64,000 bases of DNA, taken from NCBI GenBank assembly GCA_017645305.1, contig JAGCPD010000071.1, forward strand, positions 62,001 to 126,000. The letters run 5' to 3'. The notes beneath the pieces were generated by a model that was not told where the DNA came from, did no database searches, and worked only from the letters and a program-made list of their open reading frames with translations. Of the stretch, positions 17,639 to 25,896 are shown in pieces. Each line of letters starts with the position of its first letter. Within the stretch, counting starts at the first letter, position 1. The position numbers and the translations under genes are program-made. This DNA comes from Bacteroidaceae bacterium. Its GTDB lineage: Bacteria; Bacteroidota; Bacteroidia; Bacteroidales; Bacteroidaceae.

Positions 17639-18829
17639 TTATTTTGATGCCAGGTAATCCGGAACAACCTTATATTGCAATGTCACCGGCCCAAAAACCT
17701 CCCTAAGCGTCATAAAGAAATCTGCTCCGCTCTTTTCAATCTGCTCACAAACAAAGTTGGTGGGCGCAATAATAGTAAGATGCTTTTCTGTAATGCTGTC
17801 AACCCTGCAGAAAACAAAGTATTGACTAAAGAAGGGCTCCCCTACCCTTTCCTGTATAAGTTGCATAAACCGGAACCATTTTGTTTGCTGTTCCTCTGTC
17901 AGATGATTCACACTTGAAACAGACGTTTTTGCGTCCTCCTCAACCTGCACATCTGGAATCGCAGGATTCAAAAGAAACCTAACACTATCCGGATTCCCCC
18001 TCTTTTTACCATTATGATAAACGGGCTCATACTCGAAAGTAAACTCTATTTCGCCCCTCCTTGCCAACTTATCCATTTCGCGTTGCGCAGGCTTCAGAAC
18101 ATCTCTATGGAAAACCGCCCAAGTGGTACACTTATCCTGCAACACCTTTGTTCTGTCTTTGCTATAAACCAGAACACCTAAAAATTCTTTCAGCGCCTCG
18201 TAACCAAGCGTACACATGCGCATTTGCTTCCAAGCACTTAGATAAATGTACAAACGTGGTGTTCTGGGACTGCGGCAAAGCCTTACAATTCCACCTAAAT
18301 GTTCTACGTATGCACCACTCTTATTAAATACAAGATCGGCAACAGAGGCATTCATGTCGATTTTTATAATGCCACTTCTGCGTTCCTGCCCTGTAGTCGT
18401 TGTATAAGTTGGAACATCCACATCAGTAAAAATAACACTCGTCTTGGTCCGTTTCTGCCCACTCTCATCTGTATAATTGAAAGTAGTATCCAACTTCGTC
18501 AGCGCTTTACAAGCTTCGTGAACGGCAGCATACTCTTTTGTCTTTACTCCCAAAGACTGCAAAGGAACCTCAAAAGTAATCTTTCCCTTAGACAGTTCTT
18601 CCTTAGAAAAGAGAGGCCCCATCTTTCCGTCTATAAAACATTCATTAATGCGAGTCTGCATGGTTGCCGCAATAGCAACAAGGACATTTGTCTGTATAAG
18701 AGAAAAATCACCTCGTATCTGCGAATAAACAAGCGGATTCTTTATATAGTCCGAATTCTCTAACTGCTGAATAAGCTCGTTTTTCGGACTTACCATTTGC
18801 AATTTCCCATTTGCTTTCTTTGTAGCCAT
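17639..18829 (-). CDS. Plasmid-type replication initiator, Rep_3 (RepB) family
   Basis: A 396-residue DNA-binding initiator. The N-terminal half shows the Rep_3 winged-helix pattern, with NDxxxx-like 'NPLVYSQIRGDFSLIQTNVL', then 'SKGKITFEVPLQSLGV' and 'YAAVHEACKALTKLDTTF'. The second winged helix includes 'SPRTPRLYIYLSAWKQM' and 'LGYEALKEFLGV'. The C-terminal about 90 residues (after VNHLTEEQQTKWFRFMQL) form an extra domain. Rep_3 proteins bind iterons and open the origin; here an array of seven 22-bp iterons begins 99 bases upstream of the start codon. A TAACTTTG -7 box lies at 18886-18879 on the same strand. This is the kind of initiator used by Bacteroidetes plasmids and by second chromosomes, not by the DnaA-type main origin. 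Confidence 0.85.
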   Translation of the reverse strand: MATKKANGKLQMVSPKNELIQQLENSDYIKNPLVYSQIRGDFSLIQTNVLVAIAATMQTRINECFIDGKMGPLFSKEELSKGKITFEVPLQSLGVKTKEYAAVHEACKALTKLDTTFNYTDESGQKRTKTSVIFTDVDVPTYTTTTGQERRSGIIKIDMNASVADLVFNKSGAYVEHLGGIVRLCRSPRTPRLYIYLSAWKQMRMCTLGYEALKEFLGVLVYSKDRTKVLQDKCTTWAVFHRDVLKPAQREMDKLARRGEIEFTFEYEPVYHNGKKRGNPDSVRFLLNPAIPDVQVEEDAKTSVSSVNHLTEEQQTKWFRFMQLIQERVGEPFFSQYFVFCRVDSITEKHLTIIAPTNFVCEQIEKSGADFFMTLREVFGPVTLQYKVVPDYLASK

Positions 18830-18927
18830 ATATAATATATATAATGTACGCGCGCTATATTAATTAATAATATATGTGCAAAGTTATGATTTTTTTTTTA
18901 AAATAAGAAAAGATATATGAAAGAAAA

Positions 18928-19081
18928 ATAACCAAATCCTCAATATATAATAACATAATCCTCAAAACATAGAAACCATCTCCTCAAAAACAAATAACAT
19001 TCCTCTCAAGAAGAGAAAACCAGATACTCAAAACATAATAACAAAATTCTCAGAAAATAATCACCAAAATCTCAATCTATA
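18928..19081. repeat. Iteron block 1: seven 22-bp direct repeats
   Basis: The conserved AAC of each unit ends at 18932, 18954, 18976, 18998, 19020, 19042 and 19064, exactly 22 bp apart. The unit core is AAC, four or so variable bases, TCCTCAAAA. The exact two-turn spacing on one DNA face is the classic mark of initiator-binding iterons. Confidence 0.9.
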
Positions 19082-19159
19082 AAATATATTGCTTGAAGTT
19101 TTGCCAAGATATATTATATTTTAAACTCTCCTATTAGAAAAAAGGGGAAAAGCGCGAAA

Positions 19160-19229
19160 GGTTACTTTCTCCGCAACAAAAAGATAACCTTCTCCTCAAT
19201 TCGGTAGTAACCAAATCCTCAAAAAATGA
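19160..19229. repeat. Iteron block 2: three units
   Basis: Units start at about 19161 (GTTACTTTCTCCGCAA), 19184 (ATAACCTTCTCCTCAA) and 19207 (GTAACCAAATCCTCAA), 23 bp apart. They belong to the same family as block 1, but with GC-richer cores. A 190-base AT-rich stretch follows. Confidence 0.85.
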
Positions 19230-19417
19230 GATATAGTGTACTGATAAAGCACTTTTAATGTAAAACAATAGAAATAATAATACAAAACATTGTATTACAA
19301 AGAAATAAGAATTAATAAAAATTGATTTTAAAGCAAAAAAATCAAAACAAATTATATATATCTTTTAAAGCAACTGTTTAAATGAGATCATGGAAAAACA
19401 CAAAAAAAGCACAAAAG

Positions 19418-19527
19418 GTTACTTTCTCTGCAATTAAATGTTACATTTTCCTCAAAAACAGGTTACTTTCTCCGCAATTAAATGTTGGTTTCTTCTCAGA
19501 AAGAAGTTACATCTATCGCAATCTGTT
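19418..19527. repeat. Iteron block 3: five 22-bp units
   Basis: GTTAC or GTTGG starts at 19418, 19440, 19462, 19484 and 19506, exactly 22 bp apart, with cores such as TTTCTCCGCAATTAAATG. A weak sixth copy may follow near 19529. The AT-rich stretch 19560-19680 next to it is a possible unwinding element. Confidence 0.88.
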
Positions 19528-19697
19528 TGTTGGTATTGACTGGTTTTCAGGAAGTTAGCGTTTCAGCATATAATAATATTTTTAATATGTTATATTCTTT
19601 AGAATGAGATTTATTAATCATATTAACAATATTATTTATATTATATATTTCTATTTTGCTAAAAAACAGCACATTACAAAGACATGCTGCGGGAAAA

Positions 19698-19800
19698 GTA
19701 ACCTTTTATTGAGGAGAAGGTTACCTTGTATTGCAGGAAACCCCGCTTTTAGTTGAGGAAAAGGTTACTTTCCCTGGTATAATTGCGGAGAAAGTAACCT
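19698..19800. repeat. Iteron block 4, inverted orientation
   Basis: Copies read on the minus strand: matching sites on the plus strand at 19698, 19720 and 19764 (with a degenerate one at 19742) keep the 22-bp register. A further GTAAC copy at 19794 is offset by 30 bp. The block ends nine bases from the stop of the small partner gene. Opposed orientation to blocks 1-3 could allow looping or copy control. Confidence 0.85.
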
Positions 19801-19808
19801 TATGATGG

Positions 19809-20198
19809 TTATAAATGCGTATCGCGTACATATTGCCTGATAAGTTCAGCTCCTTCGGGGGATATTATCTCACCAGCCATGTAATGTTTCAGAAATTCGT
19901 TTAAAGCAGTACGTACAACATCTTGTCTGTCCACTTTACATTGCCAATGTATTTCTTCTACAGCTCGGTTATGTCGTTCTTCGAAGAATATAAGTTTTCC
20001 ATTTTGTCGTGGAATGATGCTATTGTCTTTTTTACGTCCAGGTTTTTTATACATGGGCACAATTGTTTCAGAGGTTACCTTCTCCGCAATTGGTGCAGGT
20101 GGGGTGCTGGAAGGAATCTTATCATACAGTTCCTCTGTTTGTGTTTTCATTCCGTCGGCAAGTGTGCTTATCGGTGTAAGTTTTTTTATCTTTGGCAT
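19809..20198 (-). CDS. Small partition partner, RHH-like (ParB/ParG role)
   Basis: A 129-residue protein directly downstream of parA (17-base gap). The N-terminal half is polar and Pro/Lys-rich (KKPGRKKDNSIIPRQNGK), probably unstructured. The C-terminal half, about residues 68-110, has a short strand then two helices (GKLIFFEERHNRAVEEIHWQ, DRQDVVRTALNEFLKHYM), as in ribbon-helix-helix DNA-binding proteins. Gene order parA then a small RHH partner is the type Ib partition arrangement, in which the partner binds the centromere and stimulates ParA. I infer that role from context and size; sequence identity to a named family cannot be confirmed. Confidence 0.65.
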   Translation of the reverse strand: MPKIKKLTPISTLADGMKTQTEELYDKIPSSTPPAPIAEKVTSETIVPMYKKPGRKKDNSIIPRQNGKLIFFEERHNRAVEEIHWQCKVDRQDVVRTALNEFLKHYMAGEIISPEGAELIRQYVRDTHL

Positions 20199-20215
20199 AG
20201 TTCTACCCTCCCCTA

Positions 20216-21058
20216 TTATTGTTCTTGTTCATTAATGAATGATAAATATGCTTCGCTTGCTTTTTTATACCATGCAGAAGGTGTCCACCTCTTATTGCGT
20301 GTGTTTTTTCCTATAACCTGCTCTGCTAGGCGCATATAATCGTCTGCGGCGGTACTACTTGGTGCGTATTCAAAAAGGCTCATTTGTTCTTTTGGTGCCT
20401 CATTGCACTTTGCGCATTTGCGTATTGGAACAGGGAAAACCGGTGTGTTGGGCTGAGAACGGAAAAATTCTTGTACTTCCTTTCCCATTTTTGTTTTTTC
20501 GAACTGTGTCAGCAGATATCCCATTAATTCTATATTCTTTCCCATCATTTTGTTTATTTCTTCTACAATGGTTCGTACTGCATCTTTTCCTTGTACAGAA
20601 TATAGATCCGTCCTTACTGGTACGATAACGCCGTCAGAGGCCGCTATTGCATTTTTGTTAAGGATGCTGTTACAACCGGGAGCACAGTCAATAAGAATAT
20701 AATCATATAAGTCTTTAAGTGCATTTATTCGTATAGAAAGATAATTCTCCCTATATACTTTGTCTGCTAGCCATGTGTTCAGTTCGTCGATGCGTACGCT
20801 GCTTGGGATATAGTCCATGCCATTGTAGCGTTCATACACCGGTGGTGCGATGGTGTCATCTTTTAACCAGTCATATAACGTTGATACGCCCACTTTGTAA
20901 CTTGACCTGTCTATTGTTATTGTCATGTTGCATTGTTTGTCAGTATCTACCAATAATACACGTTTCCCAAGTAGCCATAAGGCTGTTCCCAGATTGATTG
21001 TTGTTGTGGTTTTTGCCACCCCACCCTTGTCGTTGATAATAGAAATTACTTTTGCCAT
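20216..21058 (-). CDS. parA: ParA-type partition ATPase
   Basis: A 280-residue Walker-type ATPase. The deviant Walker A is NDKGGVAKTTTTINLG (residues 9-24), the A' motif is LLVDTDKQCN, and Walker B is YILIDCAPG. It lacks an N-terminal HTH extension, so it is the short (type Ib/Soj-like) form. ParA proteins coat the nucleoid and move the partner-bound DNA to opposite cell halves. It heads the operon parA, RHH partner, with the iterons and rep beyond, all on one strand. Its own promoter is excellent (21113-21083) and a dyad-rich AT region lies directly upstream, likely the centromere. Confidence 0.92.
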   Translation of the reverse strand: MAKVISIINDKGGVAKTTTTINLGTALWLLGKRVLLVDTDKQCNMTITIDRSSYKVGVSTLYDWLKDDTIAPPVYERYNGMDYIPSSVRIDELNTWLADKVYRENYLSIRINALKDLYDYILIDCAPGCNSILNKNAIAASDGVIVPVRTDLYSVQGKDAVRTIVEEINKMMGKNIELMGYLLTQFEKTKMGKEVQEFFRSQPNTPVFPVPIRKCAKCNEAPKEQMSLFEYAPSSTAADDYMRLAEQVIGKNTRNKRWTPSAWYKKASEAYLSFINEQEQ

Positions 21059-21082
21059 TGTTCACTTAGATTTATTTTTTTG

Positions 21083-21113
21083 CAAAATTATAATTTTGTT
21101 TTTAATCTACAAA
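21083..21113 (-). promoter_or_regulatory. Promoter of the parA operon
   Basis: On the minus strand TTTG (21113-21110), 19 bases, TAATTTTG (21090-21083), a full consensus match. The leader is only about 18 bases. Confidence 0.85.
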
Positions 21114-21124
21114 GAATTATATTA

Positions 21125-21170
21125 AATATTTTGTATATTCTGCTATATAACATATACAAAATATTCTGCT
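21125..21170. repeat. Inverted/direct repeats upstream of parA, candidate centromere
   Basis: AATATTTTGTATA (21125-21137) and TATACAAAATATT (21153-21165) form a perfect 13-bp inverted repeat; each is followed by TTCTGCTAT. Looser copies of the TATACAAAATATTC motif continue to about 21355 in an otherwise very AT-rich 385-base gap without genes. This is the usual place for a parS/parC site. Confidence 0.55.
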
Positions 21171-21442
21171 ATTATAAATATTAATATACATAAATATATA
21201 AAATATCGACATATATTACATATAAAAATATACGGAATATTTGTATAATTAAATATTCAAAATATTGTATATATGCTAATATGCTCAATACTTTAAATAT
21301 ATAAGATATATAGTATATATAATATATACAAAACATTCAAAATATACAAAATTAAATAAAAGATTTGTGTAATGTAGAATTATAAAATTATAATTAAAAT
21401 ATATAGGAATGATGTTTATCATGTTTAATCAAAGGTGTAAAT

Positions 21443-21473
21443 TTTGCTGAAAGTAAAAATTTTTTTAATTTTG
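21443..21473 (+). promoter_or_regulatory. Promoter of the J-domain gene
   Basis: TTTG at 21443-21446, 19 bases, TAATTTTG at 21466-21473. Because transcription must begin near 21480, a start codon at 21444 is excluded and the ATG at 21489 (or 21540) is used. Confidence 0.8.
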
Positions 21474-21488
21474 CAAAAATTTTCTTTT

Positions 21489-21893
21489 ATGCGATTGATT
21501 TTTAGGTTTAAGTGGTTTTTTTTGATTATTGGATTTAGAATGGCTGGTGGAAGGGGGGCTTTTTGGGGCTTCCTTTTGGGTTGCTTAATTGATGCCATGA
21601 TTTCTCCACCAACTATTAGATTCCGTGTTTATACAAATCGACAGCGTGAGAGTAGTACCTCTGATTTATATACATATGTTGATACTCAACTTGAAAATGC
21701 ATATAGAACGTTAGAAATTGATGAGACTGCTACAGATGATGAAGTTCGGAAAGCTTATAGACGTTTAGCATTGATGTATCATCCAGACAGAGTTGCTTCT
21801 CAAGGAGAGAGAGCCAAATCCGCTGCAGAAAGCACTTTTCAACGAATTAATCAGGCAAAAGAAGTTATTTTTAAAGCAAGAGGGTTGAGATAG
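21489..21893 (+). CDS. Membrane-anchored J-domain (DnaJ-like) protein
   Basis: A 134-residue co-chaperone. A hydrophobic N-terminus (FRFKWFFLIIGFRMAGG, then GAFWGFLLGCLIDAM) recalls the glycine-rich membrane segment of DjlA-type proteins. The C-terminal 65 residues are a J-domain (YRTLEIDETATDDEVRKAYR, then HPD at 98-100, then FQRINQAKEVI). J-domains stimulate DnaK ATPase; the anchor would place DnaK activity at the inner membrane. The central TerB-like domain of DjlA is missing. The very short leader leaves translation from ATG 21489 or from the later in-frame ATG at 21540 both possible. It is divergent from parA but looks like an ordinary chromosomal gene. Confidence 0.8.
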   Translation: MRLIFRFKWFFLIIGFRMAGGRGAFWGFLLGCLIDAMISPPTIRFRVYTNRQRESSTSDLYTYVDTQLENAYRTLEIDETATDDEVRKAYRRLALMYHPDRVASQGERAKSAAESTFQRINQAKEVIFKARGLR

Positions 21894-21923
21894 TTTGAAT
21901 ATTTGATATATATAAATATATTA

Positions 21924-22106
21924 TTATCGAAACTGTTTTTGTTCTTCAATGTATTCGAATCCGTTTTGATTTAGATAATCCGTCAGTTCATTAATATCTT
22001 TATTAAAATAGCAGCATAATGAATTTAGTGTATCGAATTCGTTGTCGCGTAAAAGCATATTAATGCATGAAGCTAAAATAAAAGGGTCCTGTGGTAAGTA
22101 ATCCAT
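21924..22106 (-). CDS. DUF4250 family protein
   Basis: A 60-residue soluble protein. The sequence 'LPQDPFILASCINMLLRDNE', then 'LDSLC'-like 'LNSLCCYFNKDINELTDYL' and a final 'GFEYIEEQKQF' follow the DUF4250 pattern (LPxDPxxLLSxxNxxLRDxxxxLxxLC, GYxYxxExNQF). This family is widespread in Firmicutes and Bacteroidetes with no known role. A CAAAGATA (-7 on the minus strand) stands at 22138-22145, giving a short leader. Confidence 0.85.
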   Translation of the reverse strand: MDYLPQDPFILASCINMLLRDNEFDTLNSLCCYFNKDINELTDYLNQNGFEYIEEQKQFR

Positions 22107-22174
22107 ATATTTATGTGTATCTATCTATAATTCGGTACAAAGATAAAAAAAAACGGGCAAATGTACATGTTAGT

Positions 22175-22206
22175 TTTGTAACTTATGTTCCTTTTTTGTA
22201 ATTTTG
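22175..22206 (+). promoter_or_regulatory. Promoter of the GlsB-like gene
   Basis: TTTG at 22175-22178, 20 bases, TAATTTTG at 22199-22206; start of transcription near 22212. It may also drive the GH31-GH31-methyltransferase genes that follow without a visible terminator. Confidence 0.8.
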
Positions 22207-22238
22207 CCTGCAAAAATATTAAATGACAAATATTAATT

Positions 22239-22484
22239 ATGTTTAGCGGTATTATTACAGGTGTTGTCACAGGAATTATAGCAGGTTTTATTGCCTGTAA
22301 ATTGTTTGATGGACAGGGTAAAGGTTGTTTGGTAAACCTTTTCTTGGGAGTTGTAGGCGGAGCTTTAGGCGGTTGGCTTTTTAGTCTATTCGGTTTAGGA
22401 GCTAATAGTTGGATAGGCGAGTTAATCGTGGCGGTAATAGGTGCTATGGTATTTTTGTGGGTATGGAATAAATTGCTTAAATAA
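22239..22484 (+). CDS. GlsB/YeaQ/YmgE family small membrane protein
   Basis: An 81-residue integral membrane protein with three hydrophobic segments: residues 2-20 (GIITGVVTGIIAGFIA), 32-52 (VNLFLGVVGGALGGWLFSLF) and 58-78. The GxxxG-rich order and the 'VNLFLGVVGGxLGGWLF' block are the signature of the transglycosylase-associated GlsB/YeaQ family. These are inner-membrane proteins often induced by stress; the biochemical role is not established. The next start codon is 33 bases away. Confidence 0.88.
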   Translation: MFSGIITGVVTGIIAGFIACKLFDGQGKGCLVNLFLGVVGGALGGWLFSLFGLGANSWIGELIVAVIGAMVFLWVWNKLLK

Positions 22485-22516
22485 TTTCTCATATGTTATA
22501 TTTCAAATTAACCGGC

Positions 22517-25500
22517 ATGAAGAATATTTTTAGACATTGTATTTATTTGCTGCTCTTACTTACGTGTTGTCATATTTTTGCCCAGGAAGAATTGAATCCT
22601 GTTGCAGATTCTGAGGCGGTAGTTATAAGCGGAAATGCACGCTTTACGGTTCTTACCAGTAAGATGATTCGTATTGAATATAGTAGCACGAATCAATTTG
22701 AGGATAGGGCAACTTTTGCTATAGTAAATCGTCGTTTGCCAGTTCCTTCGTTTACTACAGAGGAAGCGGATGGATATCTCTATATCAGAACGGCTGATAT
22801 TACTCTTCGATATAAAATAGGTTCTGTTATTAAGGCTACAGATAAGAAACCAGATAACCTGATGATTTGTTTTCTGTTTAATGGTATTACATGTACATGG
22901 TATCCTGGTAAGGACGATGCATTGAACCTTTTGGGAACCAACAGAACTCTTGACGGGGCGTGGGGTGATAACGCTCGTACCAAGCTTGAAAAGGGACTTC
23001 TTTCACGGGCTGGGTGGAGTATTATAGATGAAAGTCCTTTTACGACACGAGGTGATGGAAGTTCCACATTGCCGATGGCTCAGAATGCCGATGGTTATAT
23101 GTGGTGGGAGAAAACCGCAGATGCGAAGGCAATTGACTGGTATTTTCTGGGCTATGGCCATCAGTATAAAGAATGTATAAGGGATTTTACTAGGGTAGGG
23201 GGACGTGTTCCTTTGCCACCCAAGTATATTTTTGGGTATTGGTACAGCAGGTATTGGGCTTATACCCAGACGGACTTTCAGAATATTATACGAGACGTAG
23301 AAAACAATGATATTCCAATGGATGTTATTATCATGGATATGGATTGGCATAAGAGCGGTTGGACGGGTTGGAGTTGGAACACCAGTAGGATACCTAACCC
23401 CGCAAATCTTATTCGTTTTATCCATAATCATGGATTGCGTACAGCTCTGAATTTACATCCGTCAGATGGAATAAAGAACTCTGAGGACGCATATAATAAT
23501 TTGCGGAATGCCATGGGGTTACCTTCCACTCACACTGAAACTATTCCTTGGACTATACAGGATTACAGTTTTGCACGTCCTTTCTTCGACAAGGTCATTC
23601 GTCCTCTAGAGAAGCAGGGTGTGGACTTTTGGTGGCTTGACTGGCAGCAGGAGAAAACGGTAGGAGAACATGCAGCAGCCAAGGGCTATGAATTGACGGA
23701 TGGTGCTGATAAACTAAGCGAAACATTCTGGTGTAATCACACCTTTTTTGAGGATATGCAGAAGAATCGACCAGAGTTACGTCCGGTTATTTATCACCGC
23801 TGGGGCGGGTTAGGGTCACATCGTTATCCTATCTGTTTTAGCGGAGATACCTGGGCAGCATGGTCAACATTAGGTTACGAGATTTTCTTTACCAGCAATG
23901 CCAGCAATGTATGCTATGCTTATTGGGGGCATGATTTAGGAGGCCATCAGGGTGGAGACAATGATCCTGAACTGTTGCTTCGCTGGCTCCAGTTTGGTGC
24001 TTTTACTCCTATTTTCCGTACCCACGCTACCAATGACTCTAAGTTGGAGCGTAAGATTTGGAAGTATAGCAATTTTACGCAACTTCGTGAAGCTGTCCGT
24101 ATGCGTTATCAGATGTTCCCTTATTTATATACAGCAGCCCGTGAGACGTATGATACAGGTCTTGGGATGAATCATCCCCTTTATTATGAATGGCCAGAAG
24201 AGAACAATGCATACGTTTATGAGGATGAGTATATGTTTGGTAACGATATGCTTGTAGCACCCATTTATACGGCTTCAAAGAATGGTGTTAGCACCCGTAA
24301 TATATGGTTGCCTCGTGGTTTATGGTGGGATGTTACAGAAAACCGTCTTAGAGAGGGTGGGGAGGTATTTCGTGCCAATTACACTTTAGACGAATTCCCT
24401 GTTTTCTATCGTCCTGGCAGTGTCATTCCTTTTTATCCTATACAGCGCAGTGTTGTTACCAATCCAGAGGAGATTATCCTAAAGGTAGTTCCCGGAGCTG
24501 ACGGAACAGGTTCTTTCTATGAAGATAATGGCGACAACCAGGATTATAAAGGAAACGGATGGGCACGTACACAATTCACATATAGGAACATTTCTGCTGC
24601 CAGCAAGAGTCTGACCATCAGTCCTCGTGAAGGAAGCTTCGAAGGTATGCCTACAACGCGAACTTGGACAGTTCAGTTTCTGGGAATTTCAACAGCACCA
24701 CAAGGTGTCACAATAAAAGGTGATAACGACGTATCGCACGAGGAAAGTTATGATGCAGAATCAATGCTCCTGACTGTAACTATACACACATCCGCTCTTG
24801 CTAAGGAAATTGTAGTGCAAGTAGATGGTGTAGAAGCAGAGACCATTGCAAAGGAATCAAACGCACAAACGGAAGGTGAGATTCTTCCCCAGTCATCAAA
24901 TCGATTCCGAATATCAGACAGGCAGACTGCTCGCGCAGCTTATGTTTCCAGGCTTTACGTTCGCGGTTCTGCTATACCGGGTGGCGTACAAGAACTGAAA
25001 AGTTTCAATTCCAGATCTTGTTTTAAGTATCATGGCAAGTTGCTTCCCGGTACCTTTGTTATAACAACATCTGAGCAGCCTAGGTCCAGTTCTCGTTACT
25101 ATAAACCAGCTCAGTATGATTCCAATGTCGTTAACGACGGAATTAACTACACTTCTACTACAGATAGCACTGTCGCTGCATGGACGGTTCTCTTTGAGGC
25201 AGACAACTATCGCTTCACTGTTACACCTTCCAGCTCAACTGCAGGAACCATGCAGGGAGAGCTTTTTACCTGGTGGTATGAGTCTTGGATTTGTGGCGGG
25301 TGTGTTGAGGACAATCAGACTCCAGGCGAAGGGAATTGGCAAATATCATCCGGAAAAGCTATGGAGCAGTCGTCTTTGAATCCTTATGAATGGACTTGGA
25401 CAGGCGAACTAAAGAACTATACCAGTAACGATGAGCCCAAACGCTTTAAGATAAACGGTCAGTACGGATGGAGTCCAAAGGTACTGCATCCTTTTAAGCA

Positions 25501-25879
25501 AGATGAGAGCATTCTTACTGCAAAGGAGATATGGTACAATGGTACTTCTGATTATAAATGGGCGATTTCCCAGGATGGCATTTACCGTATTACTATTAAT
25601 GTTTTCGAGGAGACGATTTCGGGTGAGTTTTTTGGCTACGATTATGATGGGGTAGGGACTCTAGAGCCAGAAGACAAGGTTGCCTTAATGGTTCACAATC
25701 GTACCATACAGGTGTCCTCTTCTCAGGTGATGGCTGTATTCCTTTTCGGTTCAGATGGCCAGCAAATTGTTTCCGACAGTGGGAACCAAGTGACATTGGT
25801 GGCTCCTTGTGCGGGGGTTTATATTCTGCATGCTACCAATGGAAAAGAAAACTTTACACGAAAAATAACTATTCAATAA
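22517..25879 (+). CDS. GH31 alpha-glycosidase with SusE/F-like and sorting-like C-terminal domains
   Basis: About 1120 residues from the ATG at 22517, which begins a clean signal peptide (MKNIFRHCIYLLLLLTCCHI, then FAQ); an upstream ATG at 22493 adds eight residues. The GH31 catalytic domain has the nucleophile motif WWLDWQQE (Asp375) and the acid/base motif CFSGDTWAAW (Asp444), a variant often seen in Bacteroidetes alpha-glucosidases acting on branched glucans. After the distal beta domains comes a region (about 850-1050; FEADNYRFTVTPSSSTAG, GWSPKVLHPF, DGIYRITINVFEETISGEFF) like the SusE/SusF starch-binding domain. The C-terminus (AVFLFGSDGQQIV, CAGVYILHATNGKENFTRKI) is a type IX-like sorting tail. 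Probably surface-exposed and starch- or dextrin-active. Confidence 0.82.
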   Translation: MKNIFRHCIYLLLLLTCCHIFAQEELNPVADSEAVVISGNARFTVLTSKMIRIEYSSTNQFEDRATFAIVNRRLPVPSFTTEEADGYLYIRTADITLRYKIGSVIKATDKKPDNLMICFLFNGITCTWYPGKDDALNLLGTNRTLDGAWGDNARTKLEKGLLSRAGWSIIDESPFTTRGDGSSTLPMAQNADGYMWWEKTADAKAIDWYFLGYGHQYKECIRDFTRVGGRVPLPPKYIFGYWYSRYWAYTQTDFQNIIRDVENNDIPMDVIIMDMDWHKSGWTGWSWNTSRIPNPANLIRFIHNHGLRTALNLHPSDGIKNSEDAYNNLRNAMGLPSTHTETIPWTIQDYSFARPFFDKVIRPLEKQGVDFWWLDWQQEKTVGEHAAAKGYELTDGADKLSETFWCNHTFFEDMQKNRPELRPVIYHRWGGLGSHRYPICFSGDTWAAWSTLGYEIFFTSNASNVCYAYWGHDLGGHQGGDNDPELLLRWLQFGAFTPIFRTHATNDSKLERKIWKYSNFTQLREAVRMRYQMFPYLYTAARETYDTGLGMNHPLYYEWPEENNAYVYEDEYMFGNDMLVAPIYTASKNGVSTRNIWLPRGLWWDVTENRLREGGEVFRANYTLDEFPVFYRPGSVIPFYPIQRSVVTNPEEIILKVVPGADGTGSFYEDNGDNQDYKGNGWARTQFTYRNISAASKSLTISPREGSFEGMPTTRTWTVQFLGISTAPQGVTIKGDNDVSHEESYDAESMLLTVTIHTSALAKEIVVQVDGVEAETIAKESNAQTEGEILPQSSNRFRISDRQTARAAYVSRLYVRGSAIPGGVQELKSFNSRSCFKYHGKLLPGTFVITTSEQPRSSSRYYKPAQYDSNVVNDGINYTSTTDSTVAAWTVLFEADNYRFTVTPSSSTAGTMQGELFTWWYESWICGGCVEDNQTPGEGNWQISSGKAMEQSSLNPYEWTWTGELKNYTSNDEPKRFKINGQYGWSPKVLHPFKQDESILTAKEIWYNGTSDYKWAISQDGIYRITINVFEETISGEFFGYDYDGVGTLEPEDKVALMVHNRTIQVSSSQVMAVFLFGSDGQQIVSDSGNQVTLVAPCAGVYILHATNGKENFTRKITIQ

Positions 25880-25896
25880 AATAACCGCTTTCAAAT

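Noticed and set aside
21444..21488. Upstream TTG start for the J-domain protein
   Set aside because: It falls on the predicted -33 box, so it would not be in the transcript.
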